Shown here: positions 1 to 10,858 of the stretch, piece after piece
Layout: every line of letters begins with the position of its first letter
Numbering within the stretch: the stretch's first letter is position 1
Assembly (NCBI GenBank): GCA_003427395.1
Contig: BFEA01001051.1
Location: 98,342-130,409, forward strand
Source of the DNA: Chara braunii
Taxonomy: Eukaryota > Streptophyta > Charophyceae > Charales > Characeae
Direction of reading: 5' to 3'
Length of the DNA stretch: 32,068 nt
Made by a program: the position numbers and the translations under genes
Notes under the pieces: model-generated
Told to the model about the DNA's origin: nothing
The model's database searches: none
What the model saw: only the letters and a program-made list of their open reading frames with translations

Positions 1-266
1 AGAGAGAGAGGAGAGGGGCATGCTACATGCGCATATGGTATATGTACACACAAAGGTTGAAGATCTACTTGTTGGATAGTAGAATCGGATGGGAATGCAA
101 AACTGGGGGGCGAGTTGCAGAGTTTTGGAGGCTTACCCGCCGGCTGAGGAGTTGCCCATAGGATCGACTGGCTGAAACAGCAGGGGAGGGGGGGCAGGAT
201 AGTGCATACTCGCCTGGCCAGGAGCGCAGACTTACCTGGTGAACAGCACACTGCTCGCTATCGTAT
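1..266. other. Left edge: (AG)n remnant and unassigned sequence
   Basis: Bases 1-18 are a short GA repeat cut by the window. The rest shows no recognised gene. A consensus splice donor CAG/GTAAGT reads on the minus strand at 228-236, without a convincing exon. Confidence 0.5.
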
Positions 267-705
267 GGTAAACTGTGGGTTGAAGGGCAGCCGGTTGGCC
301 AGTGCGTTGTCCCCCATCTGGATCGAAGGAGTGCAAGTCCGACCACGGGTTTGAGGCTTTCTATGACTTGGAAAAGGGCTGTGCAACTGGTATCGGTGGT
401 GGCTCTTCCGCCGCACGGCTGGTCAGGCCATGCCATTGTTTCACTGTGGCAAGAGGAAAAGCAGTTGCTTCTGACTTATAGCCGGTACCGTCGGCAACGA
501 CCATTACGGTTTGGGTCACGAATCAAGCTGCGATTTAGGAGGTCGTCAAAGATTTGGCTTCGACTGTTTGACTTCGGAGGTGACCAAATCGTTGTTGTTT
601 GGCTACCATTGCGGGGCCCTCAAGCGTATGACGATTACAAGGCCCTCTCCCGCGAGTCTGAGTGCACCTCTCTTGGATCTGAGAGTCTCAACCTATCTTT
701 TTCTG
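267..705. repeat. 438-bp direct repeat, copy 1
   Basis: Closely matches 982-1419, starting GGTAAACTGTGGGTTGAAGG and ending in CAACCTATCTTTTTCTG, with scattered substitutions and a small indel near the end. Both strands have open stretches, but changes between copies break frames differently (for example a TGA in copy 2), so no frame looks conserved. Confidence 0.9.
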
Positions 706-726
706 CCCTTCTCATTCTAAGTCTAG

Positions 727-864
727 TCTGATGGTTCTGAGAGGAAGGCGACAGGCGGGATTGCAACCCGTAGGACCGCGTCAAGACTCTATGGGGAATC
801 CGCCCACCGATTGAGGGAGCTTTGCCAGAACCTAGACGAGGTTCTGAAGGCAGAGAACTATCAG
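727..864 (+). CDS. Possible coding exon between the two 438-bp repeats
   Basis: Exactly 46 codons without a stop: SDGSERKATGGIATRRTASR then LYGESAHRLRELCQNLDEVL and KAENYQ. A pyrimidine-rich stretch and TCTAG acceptor precede it and CAG/GTATAT follows, both phase 0. The C-terminal half would form a charged amphipathic helix. Not recognised as any family. It may be a gag-like piece of a retroelement or a host exon whose neighbours lie outside the window or have decayed. Confidence 0.3.
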
Positions 865-981
865 GTATATCATTTTTTATCTGTATGACCCACTATACCC
901 CTATTTGTCTATTTCCCTTTAGTTTGACTGATGTATGCATGAGATTGCCCCTATGACTTTGCCTTCTTTCATGACTTATAC

Positions 982-1419
982 GGTAAACTGTGGGTTGAAG
1001 GGCAGCCGGTTGGCCAGTGCACTGTCCCCCATCTGGATCGAAGGAGTGCAAGTTCGACCATGGGTTTGAGGCTTTCTAGGACTTGGAAAAGGGTTGCGCA
1101 ACAGGTATCGGTGGTGGCTCTGTCGCTGCACGGCTGGTCAAGCCATGCCATTGTTTCACTGTGGCAAGAGGGAAAGCGATTGCTTCCGACTTATAGTCGG
1201 TACCTTCGACAGCGACCATTACGGCTTGGGTCACGAATCGTGCTGCGATTTAGGAGGTCGTCAAAGATTTGGTTTTGACTGTTTGGCTCCGGAGGTGACC
1301 AAATCGTTGTTGTTTGGCTACCATTGCGGGGCCCTCAGGCGCATGACGATTATAAGAGTCTCTCCCGCGAGTCTGAGTGCACCTCTCTTGGATCTGAAGT
1401 CTCAACCTATCTTTTTCTG
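982..1419. repeat. 438-bp direct repeat, copy 2
   Basis: Second copy, offset 715 bp from the first. Flanking sequences differ on both sides, which argues for a dispersed or retroelement-related repeat rather than a simple tandem duplication of the full 715 bp. Confidence 0.9.
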
Positions 1420-1507
1420 CACCAAGTTGCAATGTTTATTTTCTGAGGGTTTGCCTAATGTGAAGAGTTTAATGTTTATTTCATTATGAGGGAGAATTTT
1501 TGGTTTA

Positions 1508-1950
1508 AGGCTGAGCATTGTTTCTAAGCTGAATGGTTTAGCCTGGAAACCACACACATAAGTATAAAATAAGTATAAAAAAAATATTTTACTTGTATTT
1601 GCATGTGAACTGACAAATGGGCATTGTTTCTAAGCCGAATGGTCCAGCACTAAGCCATATCACTAAGAAGAGAAGGAAAATTATTTAGTATAATTGGAAA
1701 TAGTCTAGGCAAGCTGAACATTGTTTCCAAGCCGAATGGTTCAGTCCCCTGCCCATATTTGCATTTTATTTTGAGAACAAAGTCAGAAAACTACTAAATT
1801 TTGGATAATAAACAGTTCAGGGCGCGTAGACATTGTTTCTAAGCTGAATGGTCTAGTCATATACCCAAAGAAGAGAAAAGTAGTTGTGCAACATGTTTGT
1901 GTATACCCTAAAGACATGCTAGACATTGTTTCTAACCTGAATGGTCTAGC
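1508..1950. repeat. Array of five covarying bulged hairpins, about 100-bp spacing
   Basis: Copies at 1508-1544, 1618-1646, 1714-1744, 1827-1855 and 1918-1950. Each has a left arm ending in ATT, a loop GTTTCYAASCYG, and a right arm AATGGTYYA, giving a stem of 8 to 12 bp with a constant bulged G. Arms differ between copies in compensating ways: CTGAAC pairs with GTTCAG in copy 3, CTAGAC with GTCTAG in copies 4 and 5. Sequence between cores is only weakly similar (CCATAT..CNAAGAAGAGAA in copies 2 and 4). No coding role seen. Confidence 0.8.
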
Positions 1951-2239
1951 ACTACGCCATTTGTAAGTTGGGTACAAGGGTTAAATCATCTGAAAGATTC
2001 ATGAACTATCTATGAGGATTTTGATTTGGGGATGATGGGAGTACTTACTGTTTGTGGTTTGGCCTGCATGTGACTAAGTGCGACTACTACTTAGTATGAG
2101 TTTCAGTTTGACAGGTAGTTGCTTTAGAGGCTCGCCACGTGCTAGAGCGATATGAGTTAGTTCAATTTCTGCATTTTATAAGCTAAGTTTTATTCTACTT
2201 AGGTCAATTTTTGCATTTTTAGGGATCATTTGTTATATT

Positions 2240-2585
2240 TAGCTTTGTATAAATTTTGGTAAGCTACTCTCTCTACAGGAAGCGCTGCCGAAATTTTTGC
2301 AAATCCAAGGCATTAGTCAAATTTTGGTTTTTTAAAGTTCAACTTGTCTAAATTGTATACATGACTTAGTAAAAATCTGGAAAGTCTCATTTTTCAAAGG
2401 GGGTGCTGTCTAAATTTTTGCTAATCCAGGGAGTTAGATAAAATTTGACTTTGAAAAGTCAAAGACTATTTCTGTTTCCATATTCGGGCTGATATAAATT
2501 CTGAAAAAACAATTTTCTTACGGGAAGTACTGTCGAAATTTCTTTCGTTTAAAGGAGTTAGATTATATTTTGACAGGTGACAATT
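2240..2585. repeat. Three diverged units of a roughly 121-bp tandem repeat
   Basis: GGAAGCGCTGCCGAAATTTT at 2278, GGGGTGCTGTCTAAATTTTT at about 2400 and GGAAGTACTGTCGAAATTTC at 2523, each followed about 20 bp later by GGNNTTAG(A)...ATTTTGAC. Confidence 0.75.
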
Positions 2586-4302
2586 CCAAAAAATCCACTA
2601 TGTATAAAGGAGATTATGTCAGGGTCTACCTTTCTTTTGACACTTACTTAGAGGTAGACTTAGACTTAGTTAAATAAAATGATTTGAGTGAGATCGCGAT
2701 GTGAAGATTATTCTTCATAAACTTATAGACTTAGCTTCGGGATTGACCTGTCTTGTGTTACAATTTTTTTTGATCGATTGATTCAGGATTTAGGTTAGAT
2801 TCAGTTTGATTACTGATAACATGTCGATTGCCGATTCGTCGGTTTACGATTCAACTTCAATCCACTCTTGTCACTCAACCTAAAGGCTTTAGCCCAGTGG
2901 TTTGATCTGTTTCATTGTGTTCTTACCCGGACTTTACTAAATGACCATTTAACAAAGGTATTAAGTATTTTATTGTTGGAAGGGTGCACTAAGGTTGAGT
3001 TTTGTGTGGCTAAAGCAAGGGGTATGAGCGCAGAGAATGGTTGAAGTTGACCTCGTGTAGTGCGTGGACTTTTGGTTGAATCTTTGATGTGATTGCATGT
3101 ATGTTTGATGACTCGGACTTTGAATTTGACTGCCTGTGCTCACATACATATATATATCGCTGAGAGGAGTCCCATTGTGATTGTGAGAAGTGATCGTCAC
3201 ATATTTATATACTCTCTCTATATGTATAAAAATACATATGTTTTGGGTGTTTTCGCGCGGTCTACTGTGATCGCGCGTAAGGGTTAAACAGATTATGTTA
3301 TTGAGAGACAAAGGAGATCCCCTTTTTACCCCTTTGCTTTTTAGAATTTAAGAGTTGGACGTTGTCGTCCGTGACAGCCGTCAAAGTCAAACCCCTTGAT
3401 TTCTCTCTAGGCCCTAGATGATGAAGTTGGTCTCCAGGGCAATAAGAGACGACTGCCACCACATGTATGAACCTGTGTACCACCCACTCTCCGCAGGGTG
3501 CAGAAAAGGGTATGGTTCTCAAACGCACTTGGCGGTTGTCCAGCGTCGAGAGATCAACCCTCAAGGCGGGTGTCAGCCGACACTTGAGTGTCGAATGTGA
3601 CCCACGAGATTAACGAGGACCACATGAGTACCGGTACTACACAGTACTTCATCATTGCGACCACTTGCGTACGCTTGCATTGCGAGTCGATATGAGTTAG
3701 CCCTGCGTCCGCACGGTTTTATACTAAGTCTCGCGCGCGACGCATATCTGATTCCAACATTGGAAAGTTATGGGATGGCTATTAAGGGACTAGGAGTGTT
3801 GTCGCGTGTGTGTTTTTATTTTTATGTTCTTTACAGTGGTGTGCGCGTGGCGTGTGGGATGCGTCCTAGTCGATCGGCGACGAGTTACGCTTGGGACCTC
3901 AGCCCCCAAGAGGCCGGTTCGCGTGCGGGTCCGATAGAGGCGTAATACCGCGTACCCCCTATGCTACAACGAACGAGAAACGCCCTCGGATGGTCCACCT
4001 CTGCGATTGTAGCTAATTAGCTTTCGTACTGCGGACTGGTAGCTCGGCGGGGATACGCCCACCGAAGGGAGGTGACAGCTTCCGTAAGGTGGAGGTAAGT
4101 CGTATCTCGTATAAGCCCTATCCTGTCGTAGGGGCTCGCTAGAGGTATGGCTGGCGCACTCGGTCGGAGCGGCTTGCAGAAACTCCATGTGTATTCGCGA
4201 CGAGGATTAAAACCAACTCCTGCGTGACGCGGCCGAGAGGGTACCGCGCTGCCCTTTGCGGTGTCGGACCGATGCGCTCGACACCGCTTCGTTTTAACAA
4301 CA
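2586..4302. other. No gene recognised (1.7 kb)
   Basis: 2586-3290 is AT-rich with short open frames only. 3350-4300 is richer in GC and CG dinucleotides and resembles decayed LTR or repeat sequence, but no terminal repeat, primer-binding site or polymerase motif was found. Confidence 0.6.
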
Positions 4303-4465
4303 ATCCTGAACCCTAAACTCAATTTGTAAACCTTAAATCATAACTTTAAACCTCAAACCGTAAACCATTAGCCTAACCCTAAACCTTAACCCATTATTAC
4401 AATCTTCAAACCTTAAGCCCCTAAATACTAACCTTAAACTTAAAACCTAATCCTCACCCCCCCTC
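4303..4465. repeat. Degenerate plant-telomere-like (CCCTAAA)n block
   Basis: More than a dozen AACCCTAAAC, AAACCTTAA, TAACCCTAAACCTTAACCC variants in 160 bp. The C-rich strand reads 5' to 3' along the plus strand. It sits at a sharp boundary between GC-richer DNA to the left and AT-rich DNA to the right. Confidence 0.7.
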
Positions 4466-6110
4466 TGCAGTGACCATCAAATGCTAAGAAACTCATTTTC
4501 CCTGGGTTATAATTATATATTTTTTATCCTAATAATTGACAATAATTATATATATCATAATATTTTTATCGGATATAACGTTCATGATTTCACTTTAAAT
4601 AATTTTAAATTATATATTTTTTTAAAACGTAGGTAGGATTTGCCTTGAAAAATAAGTTTTTGTTCTTACTCTGTTTTCTTTTCAATTCCATTTTTTACTC
4701 GAGGATTCAATGACTTAGGTCAAAATTTGACGCATATGTGAGAACAAATAACATTTCACAGGTAACGACGATAAATGGTATGTAGCAAAATCGTATGAAT
4801 AACCAATCAGTGTCTGTCAAACTCGCCCACTTAAAATTACCACATGATGGAATATGGTTGTATACGTCTCAATAAATCAACCTTAAAGTTATGTTTTGAA
4901 CGTTAAGTGTCTAAATCAACTAACTTGACCTTAATACGAGGCTATAACATTTTGATTCTTATACTACAATAGTTGCGCAAACACCCTTACTTTTAGTACA
5001 TAAAAAATAAAAATATTCATGGATGTTTACCTTCAATTTGTTACAAGTAATAAATCCCACAATTTGAAAAACCATTTTTAATTATCTCATTGACAATAGA
5101 GGGAGAGACATAAACAATAATATTCTTTTAGTTAATTAAGTTCTTAAATGAGTTAAATGTCATATATTATATATAAAATATTGACCTTCATCGATTTTGA
5201 GAGAGTGTATGAACACGTTTATTGAATCTTTCAATATGTGTTCATACAGAAAATGAATTACAAGTTTTTATTTTTAAACAAAACATGAGATAAATCCACA
5301 AGCACATTCTACAATAAAAGTTTAAGACTATTTGACATAAAATTTATAATGTAATAATTAATACGCCAAATAAGTTTTTCCTTATCCTTTCTTGTTAAAT
5401 AAACTTTGATGAACAATCTATAAAATAAATATTATTTATATGACTTCAATTAAATCATGGTGAACATCCCACAAAAATGATGTTTATATTACCTACGATC
5501 ATTTAAAAATGCACTCGTAATACATAAGGGATTTTGACATATTTTTAAATTGGCGGCTTAATCGGTTTGCAACAACTAAAATGTATTACAAAGTTGTTGA
5601 TGATAGTATCATAGTTAAAATATCGAGTGTGAAGTAAATTTTGCATTGATAGTAATATTAAGTGAACAAGACAAAATGAAAACATGCACAAAATATATAT
5701 TTTTTCTCAAGTTGAGGAAGGGTTATAAACAAGATAGTGAGAAAAAGTAAAAGGTATTTAAAAAACGTTGGAATAATGGTATAAACTATACTATAAAATT
5801 GCACCTACTATACAATAACGAATTGTGCTACTTATTACAAATGAATTAACGAGTTATTGGTTTATGCCATGTAACTAATTATAAACTCAGATAAAGTGTT
5901 ATAATAATATGAACTAGTAGAAACAAGTAAAGGTCAATTTTCCTTTAAAAAAATAATAGAACGTTCGTTTAAATTATTTTGAAATACTTCTAATAAAGTT
6001 ACGACCACTATTTTTTTTGTTATTTCCCCTTGATTCATATTATGACTTTGAGACTATGTAAATGCAAATAGTGTTACTTAAACCACCAGTATCTCGGCCA
6101 ACCGAAAAAA
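4466..6110. other. AT-rich stretch without genes (1.65 kb)
   Basis: Markedly AT-rich with TATATA and poly(A/T) runs. No open frame above background, no recognised RNA gene or organellar gene. Confidence 0.75.
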
Positions 6111-6402
6111 AAGTCGCGGCCGTTAACATACCTTAACTTTCGGGGTTCGAAGAAAACTTGATGGTGCGATGAAGGGGAAAGACGTTTGGTCCCAAGAAAA
6201 GCAGAAATGCATGTTTCCCAAGTGGTTCATGGCGTGCACGTGTTTCCACATGCAGGTACGAGGTATAACCCATGAAAGAGAAAGTAAAAAAAAACGAACT
6301 AGAGAAAAAAAAAAAAGAAAAAGTACACGCCAATAGTGATCGTTACGACCCCCTCCCCCCTCAATTGTCCACACATGCAAAAGGGGAATGAATACTCTGT
6401 TA

Positions 6403-7510
6403 AGGCCGGACGTCTGGACCGGAATCCAGATTGTCCGGTTGTCTGCGTATGAGTCTGGTGTCTGGTCCCGTAGATCTGGATTGGGTCCAAATTTGAAAAT
6501 TTTAATTTTTTTTTGGTGGGGGTCCTATAACATTTTTCAGGTCCTAGGCCGCCCTCAAAATGCCCCCGGTATTTTTTGGCCGTTTCATGGCCTACCGGAC
6601 GCCGCCAGACGCCTCCAACAGCTCCCTCTATTGAGTCCGATTTCGAAAATGAAGCGATGGCAGAGAGAGCTGATATTGGACAGATCTGAGATCCCGTCTT
6701 AGATCTGGTCCTGACCAGAGCTGAGATCTGTTCTTCCACAGATCTGAATAACTTAACAGTTTAAATTTTCAATTTTCATATAAATATGCATTAGAAAGTC
6801 GAACTTCGAAGTCCAAATTTCTGTTTCTTTCTGATTTTCGTACTCTTTTCTGAAGTGACTTGGGATTGGTCTGTTGAGAACTGGTTTCAAGTGTTGTGAT
6901 GCCTTTGTGAATGTCTGTGATTACTGGACGCCGCAACACGCCTCCAACAACTCCCTCTGCTGAGTCCGATTCCGAAAATGAAGCGATGGCAGAGAGAGCT
7001 GATATTGGTCAAATTTGAGATTCCGTCTTAGATTTGGTCCTGACCAGATCTGAGATCTGTTCTTCCACAGATCTGAATAACTTAACAGTTTCAATTTTCA
7101 ATTTTCATATGAATATGCATTAGAAAGTCGAACTTCGAAGTCCAAACTTCTGTTTCTTTCTGATTTTCGTACTCTTTTCTGAAGTGACTTGGGATTGGTC
7201 TGTTGAGAACTGGTTCCAAGTGTTGTGTGAGCCTTTGTGAATGTCTGTGACAGTATTGAGCTGTCAAGTTGTGAGTAGTGAAAGACAGTAAGCTGTGGTT
7301 AGTAGTACTTAGTACTGCTTATTACTAATGTTTTTTTTTTTTTTCCCGGTCTGGACATTTTTGTGTCTGGTGTACCGGTCCGGACGGTCCAGGTCCTGTC
7401 GTGTCCGGTTGCCCGGTGTCCGGATTACCGAACGTCTGGACCAGTCCAGACAAATGTCTGGGCCTCGGTCTAGACATGTCCGGGTCCGGGTCCGCGGTTG
7501 CCATGGTTAG
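6403..7510. mobile_element. Insertion of 1.1 kb, DNA-transposon-like
   Basis: Bounded by the two halves of the 220-bp repeat junction that is intact at 7725-7735. Both ends are rich in TCCGG/TCTGG motifs (6405-6480 and 7340-7500), like subterminal repeats. Possible 7-8-bp target duplication CTGTTAAG / ATGGTTAG is imperfect. The interior is a 329-bp tandem duplication. No transposase frame survives. Confidence 0.5.
6592..7250. repeat. 329-bp tandem duplication
   Basis: Copies 6592-6920 and 6921-7250 abut, each ending GTGAATGTCTGTGA. They differ by scattered substitutions. Both encode a short acidic peptide, ESDSENEAMAERADIG in copy 2, before stops; it may be the remnant of a transposase N-terminus. 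Confidence 0.9.
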
Positions 7511-8322
7511 GACATGGAAAGATACATGTCTATAAACATGTGCAGAGTAGTGCATCCCCACCCTTAGAAGAGAACAAAACAAAAAGAAGTCAGAGAAAAA
7601 AAAAAAAATGCAAAGATGTACCCGCCAGTTAGTAGACAACTGCAACGGTCCTACTGTGGTCCTGGTGGGCCTCCCTCCTCAACTTGAATTGTCCGCATAT
7701 GCAAAACAGAACTGAATACTATGCCAGAACATGGAAAGATACATGTCTCTCAACATGCGGAGAGTACTGCAGCCCGTCGTTCCCTCCTTCCTGCAACGAG
7801 AGGCGGTTATATTCACCGTGGTCCCGACTAGCTCGAACCGACAAAGTGTTTTAGTCTTCTGTGCTTACCATTTCACCAAGCAAGTATGCGCACTATCAAA
7901 TTCGAACTTTGAAGCATTTTGTATTTCAATAGATAAAGATTGATCATTGATCTAAACTTATGCTTTTTTTTGTCAAACGTCATTTCCACAAGGACCCTTC
8001 AAGAATCCATCGAAGAGCTAAGGTTTCTTGACGACTCTTTGGTATAACGGATGGGATTAATTGGGTGGTTCCAAAGATTTTGACTTTTGGCCTTTGACAA
8101 CAAGGAGGATACTTCATGAGCCAAGCACCACTGTTCTCCACATCCACCGAAGACATAAAATATGACCATGTAAATTTCAATGGTGTAGTGCACGATTCAG
8201 TCTCGTTTTATGCATTTGGAGACGCATACCTTTTTTCTGTTTCAAAGTTTTTTTTGGTGGGGAAAGTTGTTTCGGCGTCCCCGTGAGAGACGCGAAGCAA
8301 TCAATAGGGTTGTCGTTTCATG

Positions 8323-8395
8323 AATGTTTACAACTGAGGTCTTCCATAAAGTATTTTGCGGATGTTTACAACTGACGTCTGTCTAGAAAGTATTT
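8323..8395. repeat. Two imperfect 37-bp tandem copies
   Basis: ATGTTTACAACTGAGGTCTT and ATGTTTACAACTGACGTCTG, each followed by a GTATTT run; a third fragment GTAAACAACTGACC lies at 8435. Confidence 0.7.
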
Positions 8396-8611
8396 GACTG
8401 CTCTTGTGGCCATGCCCGGGGTGGTGAATGGAGTGTAAACAACTGACCTTGTCATTCCCGCTGCTGGCAACAGGTAAAGCTGTCGCGGCAGTATTTGTCC
8501 TGACCACCAAATTTCGGCTGCCGGTTTCTTTCCCCCTCTAGGCTCCACAAAGCTTGACGCGTAGGGTCAAATCAAGGTCGGAAAAAAAGTAGCTTGAGGT
8601 ACTGGTGGTTT

Positions 8612-8680
8612 AACCGAATGTTCAGGGGTGTCTCCCTCTTCCGCCCGAACGTTCGGGGGTCTAGCCGAACATTGGGGGGG
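8612..8680. repeat. Cluster of CCGAACGTTCGG-like palindromes
   Basis: CCGAATGTTCAGGGG, CCGAACGTTCGGGGG (perfect palindrome at its core) and CCGAACATTGGGGG occur within 70 bp at about 20-30-bp spacing. Confidence 0.55.
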
Positions 8681-9227
8681 CGAAATTTCCAAAGGTTACA
8701 TGTTGCTGCTACTATTGAGACCCCTGCCACTGACCGTAGTCACAATGCAAAATTTGTGGTCAATTCAACACAAAGGTGTGCTTATGACAACTTACCTCCT
8801 CATGTACATATCAAGTTCATTGCTCATCATTTGCAAAGTCGTTAATTCCAACACATAAAGGAATACTATCCACGATATATAACTATATAGTATATATATA
8901 TTAAAAGCCAAGCAAACATTCTGTGAACATGGTCATGTTTAGAAGTGGACACGAGCATGAAAACTTGCAAGCAGAAACCACAGGTTTCATGAAAAAGGTT
9001 ACACATGGAAAGTTTGCACAAGGTGAGCGCATAAACGTTCGGGTGAATGAAAAATCCTCAGAAACGGAAGTAGGGAGAGGAGTGGCGCTGAATGTGGAGT
9101 CCATGATGCGCAATTATGTCAGTGTATGTCTACACAAAACATTGGACTGATTTGGCAGGAGCAGAAACCTGCCGCATTATATGTATTATTAGCTTGGCAA
9201 ATATCGCCACCAGCTATAGCAAACCAG

Positions 9228-9625
9228 AGTACATGCTCCACTGAACTGTTGTCATCCCTCACCTCAAATAGGTATCACAATGCAAGAATCAGCAGTGGTA
9301 TCGTGGTATAAAGATGCTCAGAGGATGTCTATAAATGTTAACGTTTGATAACCATATTGACGAAGTGCATGACATCATATGAATCGACATTCAATCTGGC
9401 CAAGCAGCCTCCCCCATTTATTGCGCTCAACGCCCCATATCAACGCAGCCATCTCACTCACCAGCCGATATCCTAACCGACACAAGGATCCTTTAAAAAT
9501 CCACAGGGTAGAGATGATCCAGAGCACATGCTTCACTAACTGCTTGTTATCTCTCACCCCAAAAGGTATTACAGTCCAAGAGTCAGTGCTATCAAGATGC
9601 TCAAAGCTCGCCTAGAAATGTTAAA
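9228..9625. repeat. Diverged 110-bp direct repeat pair
   Basis: 9228-9340 and 9518-9625 share ACATGCTYCACTNAACTG, TTRTCNCTCACC, GGTATNACANTSCAAGARTCAG, ATCAAGATGCTCA and AAATGTTAA in the same order, offset about 288 bp. Confidence 0.65.
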
Positions 9626-10270
9626 CCACTACCGGTAGTACCTCCAAGCCTATTTTTGCCGACCCTGAATTTCACTGCACTGCAAATGTTGTCGAGCCTG
9701 GTCCTGCTGTAATCACGTCAACATCAAAATAAAAAAGAACAAAACAAACAAAAAAACAGACATCTTTGAACGTGAAAGCAGTTGGATACGAAATCCGGGT
9801 ACATGTGAGAGCATGCCCTCTGAAAAGGCGTTACAGCTCCCCTGTAATCCCGGTAGCATAAAATAAAAATACGAACAAAAAGAAAAACAAAAACAACTCC
9901 TTGGACATGAAAGCAGCTGGATACGAAATCTCGAGTACATATGAGAGTGCGCCCTCCATTGCGAAGTGTCAACTGTTCGTGGAATGCAACTTGCCTTGTT
10001 GGCATGGCACTAAGCCAAATCAGAAGGCAAAAAAAAAAAAGCAGGCAACGAAAAACGAAACTAGCTATGTTTCTGGACAGATGCATTCCTAATGTGAGCA
10101 CGTCTCTTTCCCAGCCTTCCCTGACATCCTTCCTTTCTTTCCCTTTTGTCTGCGCTTTTTTTTTTGGGGGGGGGAATTTGTCTGGAGCCCCTGTTTTGCG
10201 TCATGCCCCTTCGACGGACCACTTACCCTGTTGTGCCCCTGGGCCCTCTGAACTTTCCTGCATGACCCTG

Positions 10271-10516
10271 TCAGCAAGGGGCACAGCTTTCTGCGGTGCC
10301 CTTACTGGAAGGCCAGTCCCATTTCGCCGATCCCTTCACGATATGCCATCGAGCGGCATGCATCTTTCTGACATGCCCTTGCACCGGAAATCACCAGTCC
10401 CTTCACGATATGCCGTTGAGTGGCATGCATCTTTCTGCCATGCCCTTGCACCGGAAGTCAGCAAGGGGCACAGCTTTCTGCAGTGCCCTTACTGGACGGC
10501 CAGTCCCATTTCGCCG
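10271..10516. repeat. 60-67-bp minisatellite, arrangement A-B-B-A, running into the gap
   Basis: A units 10271-10330 and 10458-10516; B units 10331-10397 and 10398-10457. All share the frame stem-CTTTCTG-stem-CCTTNCNGGA. A has GGGCAC/GTGCCC, B has GGCATG/CATGCC. Degenerate relatives occur upstream from about 10190. Open frames across it are a by-product of the repeat. Confidence 0.85.
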
Positions 10517-10801
10517 NNNNNNNNNNNNNNNNNNNNNNNNNNNNNNNNNNNNNNNNNNNNNNNNNNNNNNNNNNNNNNNNNNNNNNNNNNNNNNNNNNNN
10601 NNNNNNNNNNNNNNNNNNNNNNNNNNNNNNNNNNNNNNNNNNNNNNNNNNNNNNNNNNNNNNNNNNNNNNNNNNNNNNNNNNNNNNNNNNNNNNNNNNNN
10701 NNNNNNNNNNNNNNNNNNNNNNNNNNNNNNNNNNNNNNNNNNNNNNNNNNNNNNNNNNNNNNNNNNNNNNNNNNNNNNNNNNNNNNNNNNNNNNNNNNNN
10801 N
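10517..10801. other. Assembly gap (285 N)
   Basis: Unknown bases placed inside the minisatellite and next to a GA repeat; the length may be an estimate. Any frame reading through it is not evidence of a gene. Confidence 0.99.

Positions 10802-10855
<54 letters not shown>
10802..10855. repeat. (AG)n microsatellite
   Basis: About 26 AG units directly after the gap. Confidence 0.97.

Positions 10856-10858
<3 letters not shown>

Larger units (their letters stand above)
6215..7800. repeat. 220-bp tandem repeat interrupted by a 1.1-kb insertion
   Basis: Unit 1 (7511-7730) and the start of unit 2 (from 7731) share ACATGGAAAGATACATGTCT, CATGYGSAGAGTA. The end of unit 1 (TGAATTGTCCGCATATGCAA..GAATACTATGCC) matches 6361-6400, and the earlier poly(A)/CCCGCCA region matches 6300-6350. 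So a unit 0 lies at about 6215-6402, and 6403-7510 splits it from unit 1. Confidence 0.7.
7801..10120. other. No gene recognised (2.3 kb)
   Basis: Short open frames on both strands but none with a recognisable motif. Contains minor repeats described separately. Confidence 0.6.

Noticed and set aside
65-436. Minus-strand frame of 123 codons with a CAG/GTAAGT donor near 233
   Set aside because: Most of the frame lies in the 438-bp repeat, and copy 2 does not keep the same reading after the shared block. The donor alone is not enough.
3655-4322. Open frames in the CG-rich stretch as a gene or LTR
   Set aside because: No conserved motif, no matching second LTR in the window, no primer-binding site seen.
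9379-9560. Possible Copia reverse-transcriptase piece (peptide INAAISLTSRYPN)
   Set aside because: A short resemblance to the RPDI..AV..LSR block, but no flanking polymerase or RNase H motifs in frame.
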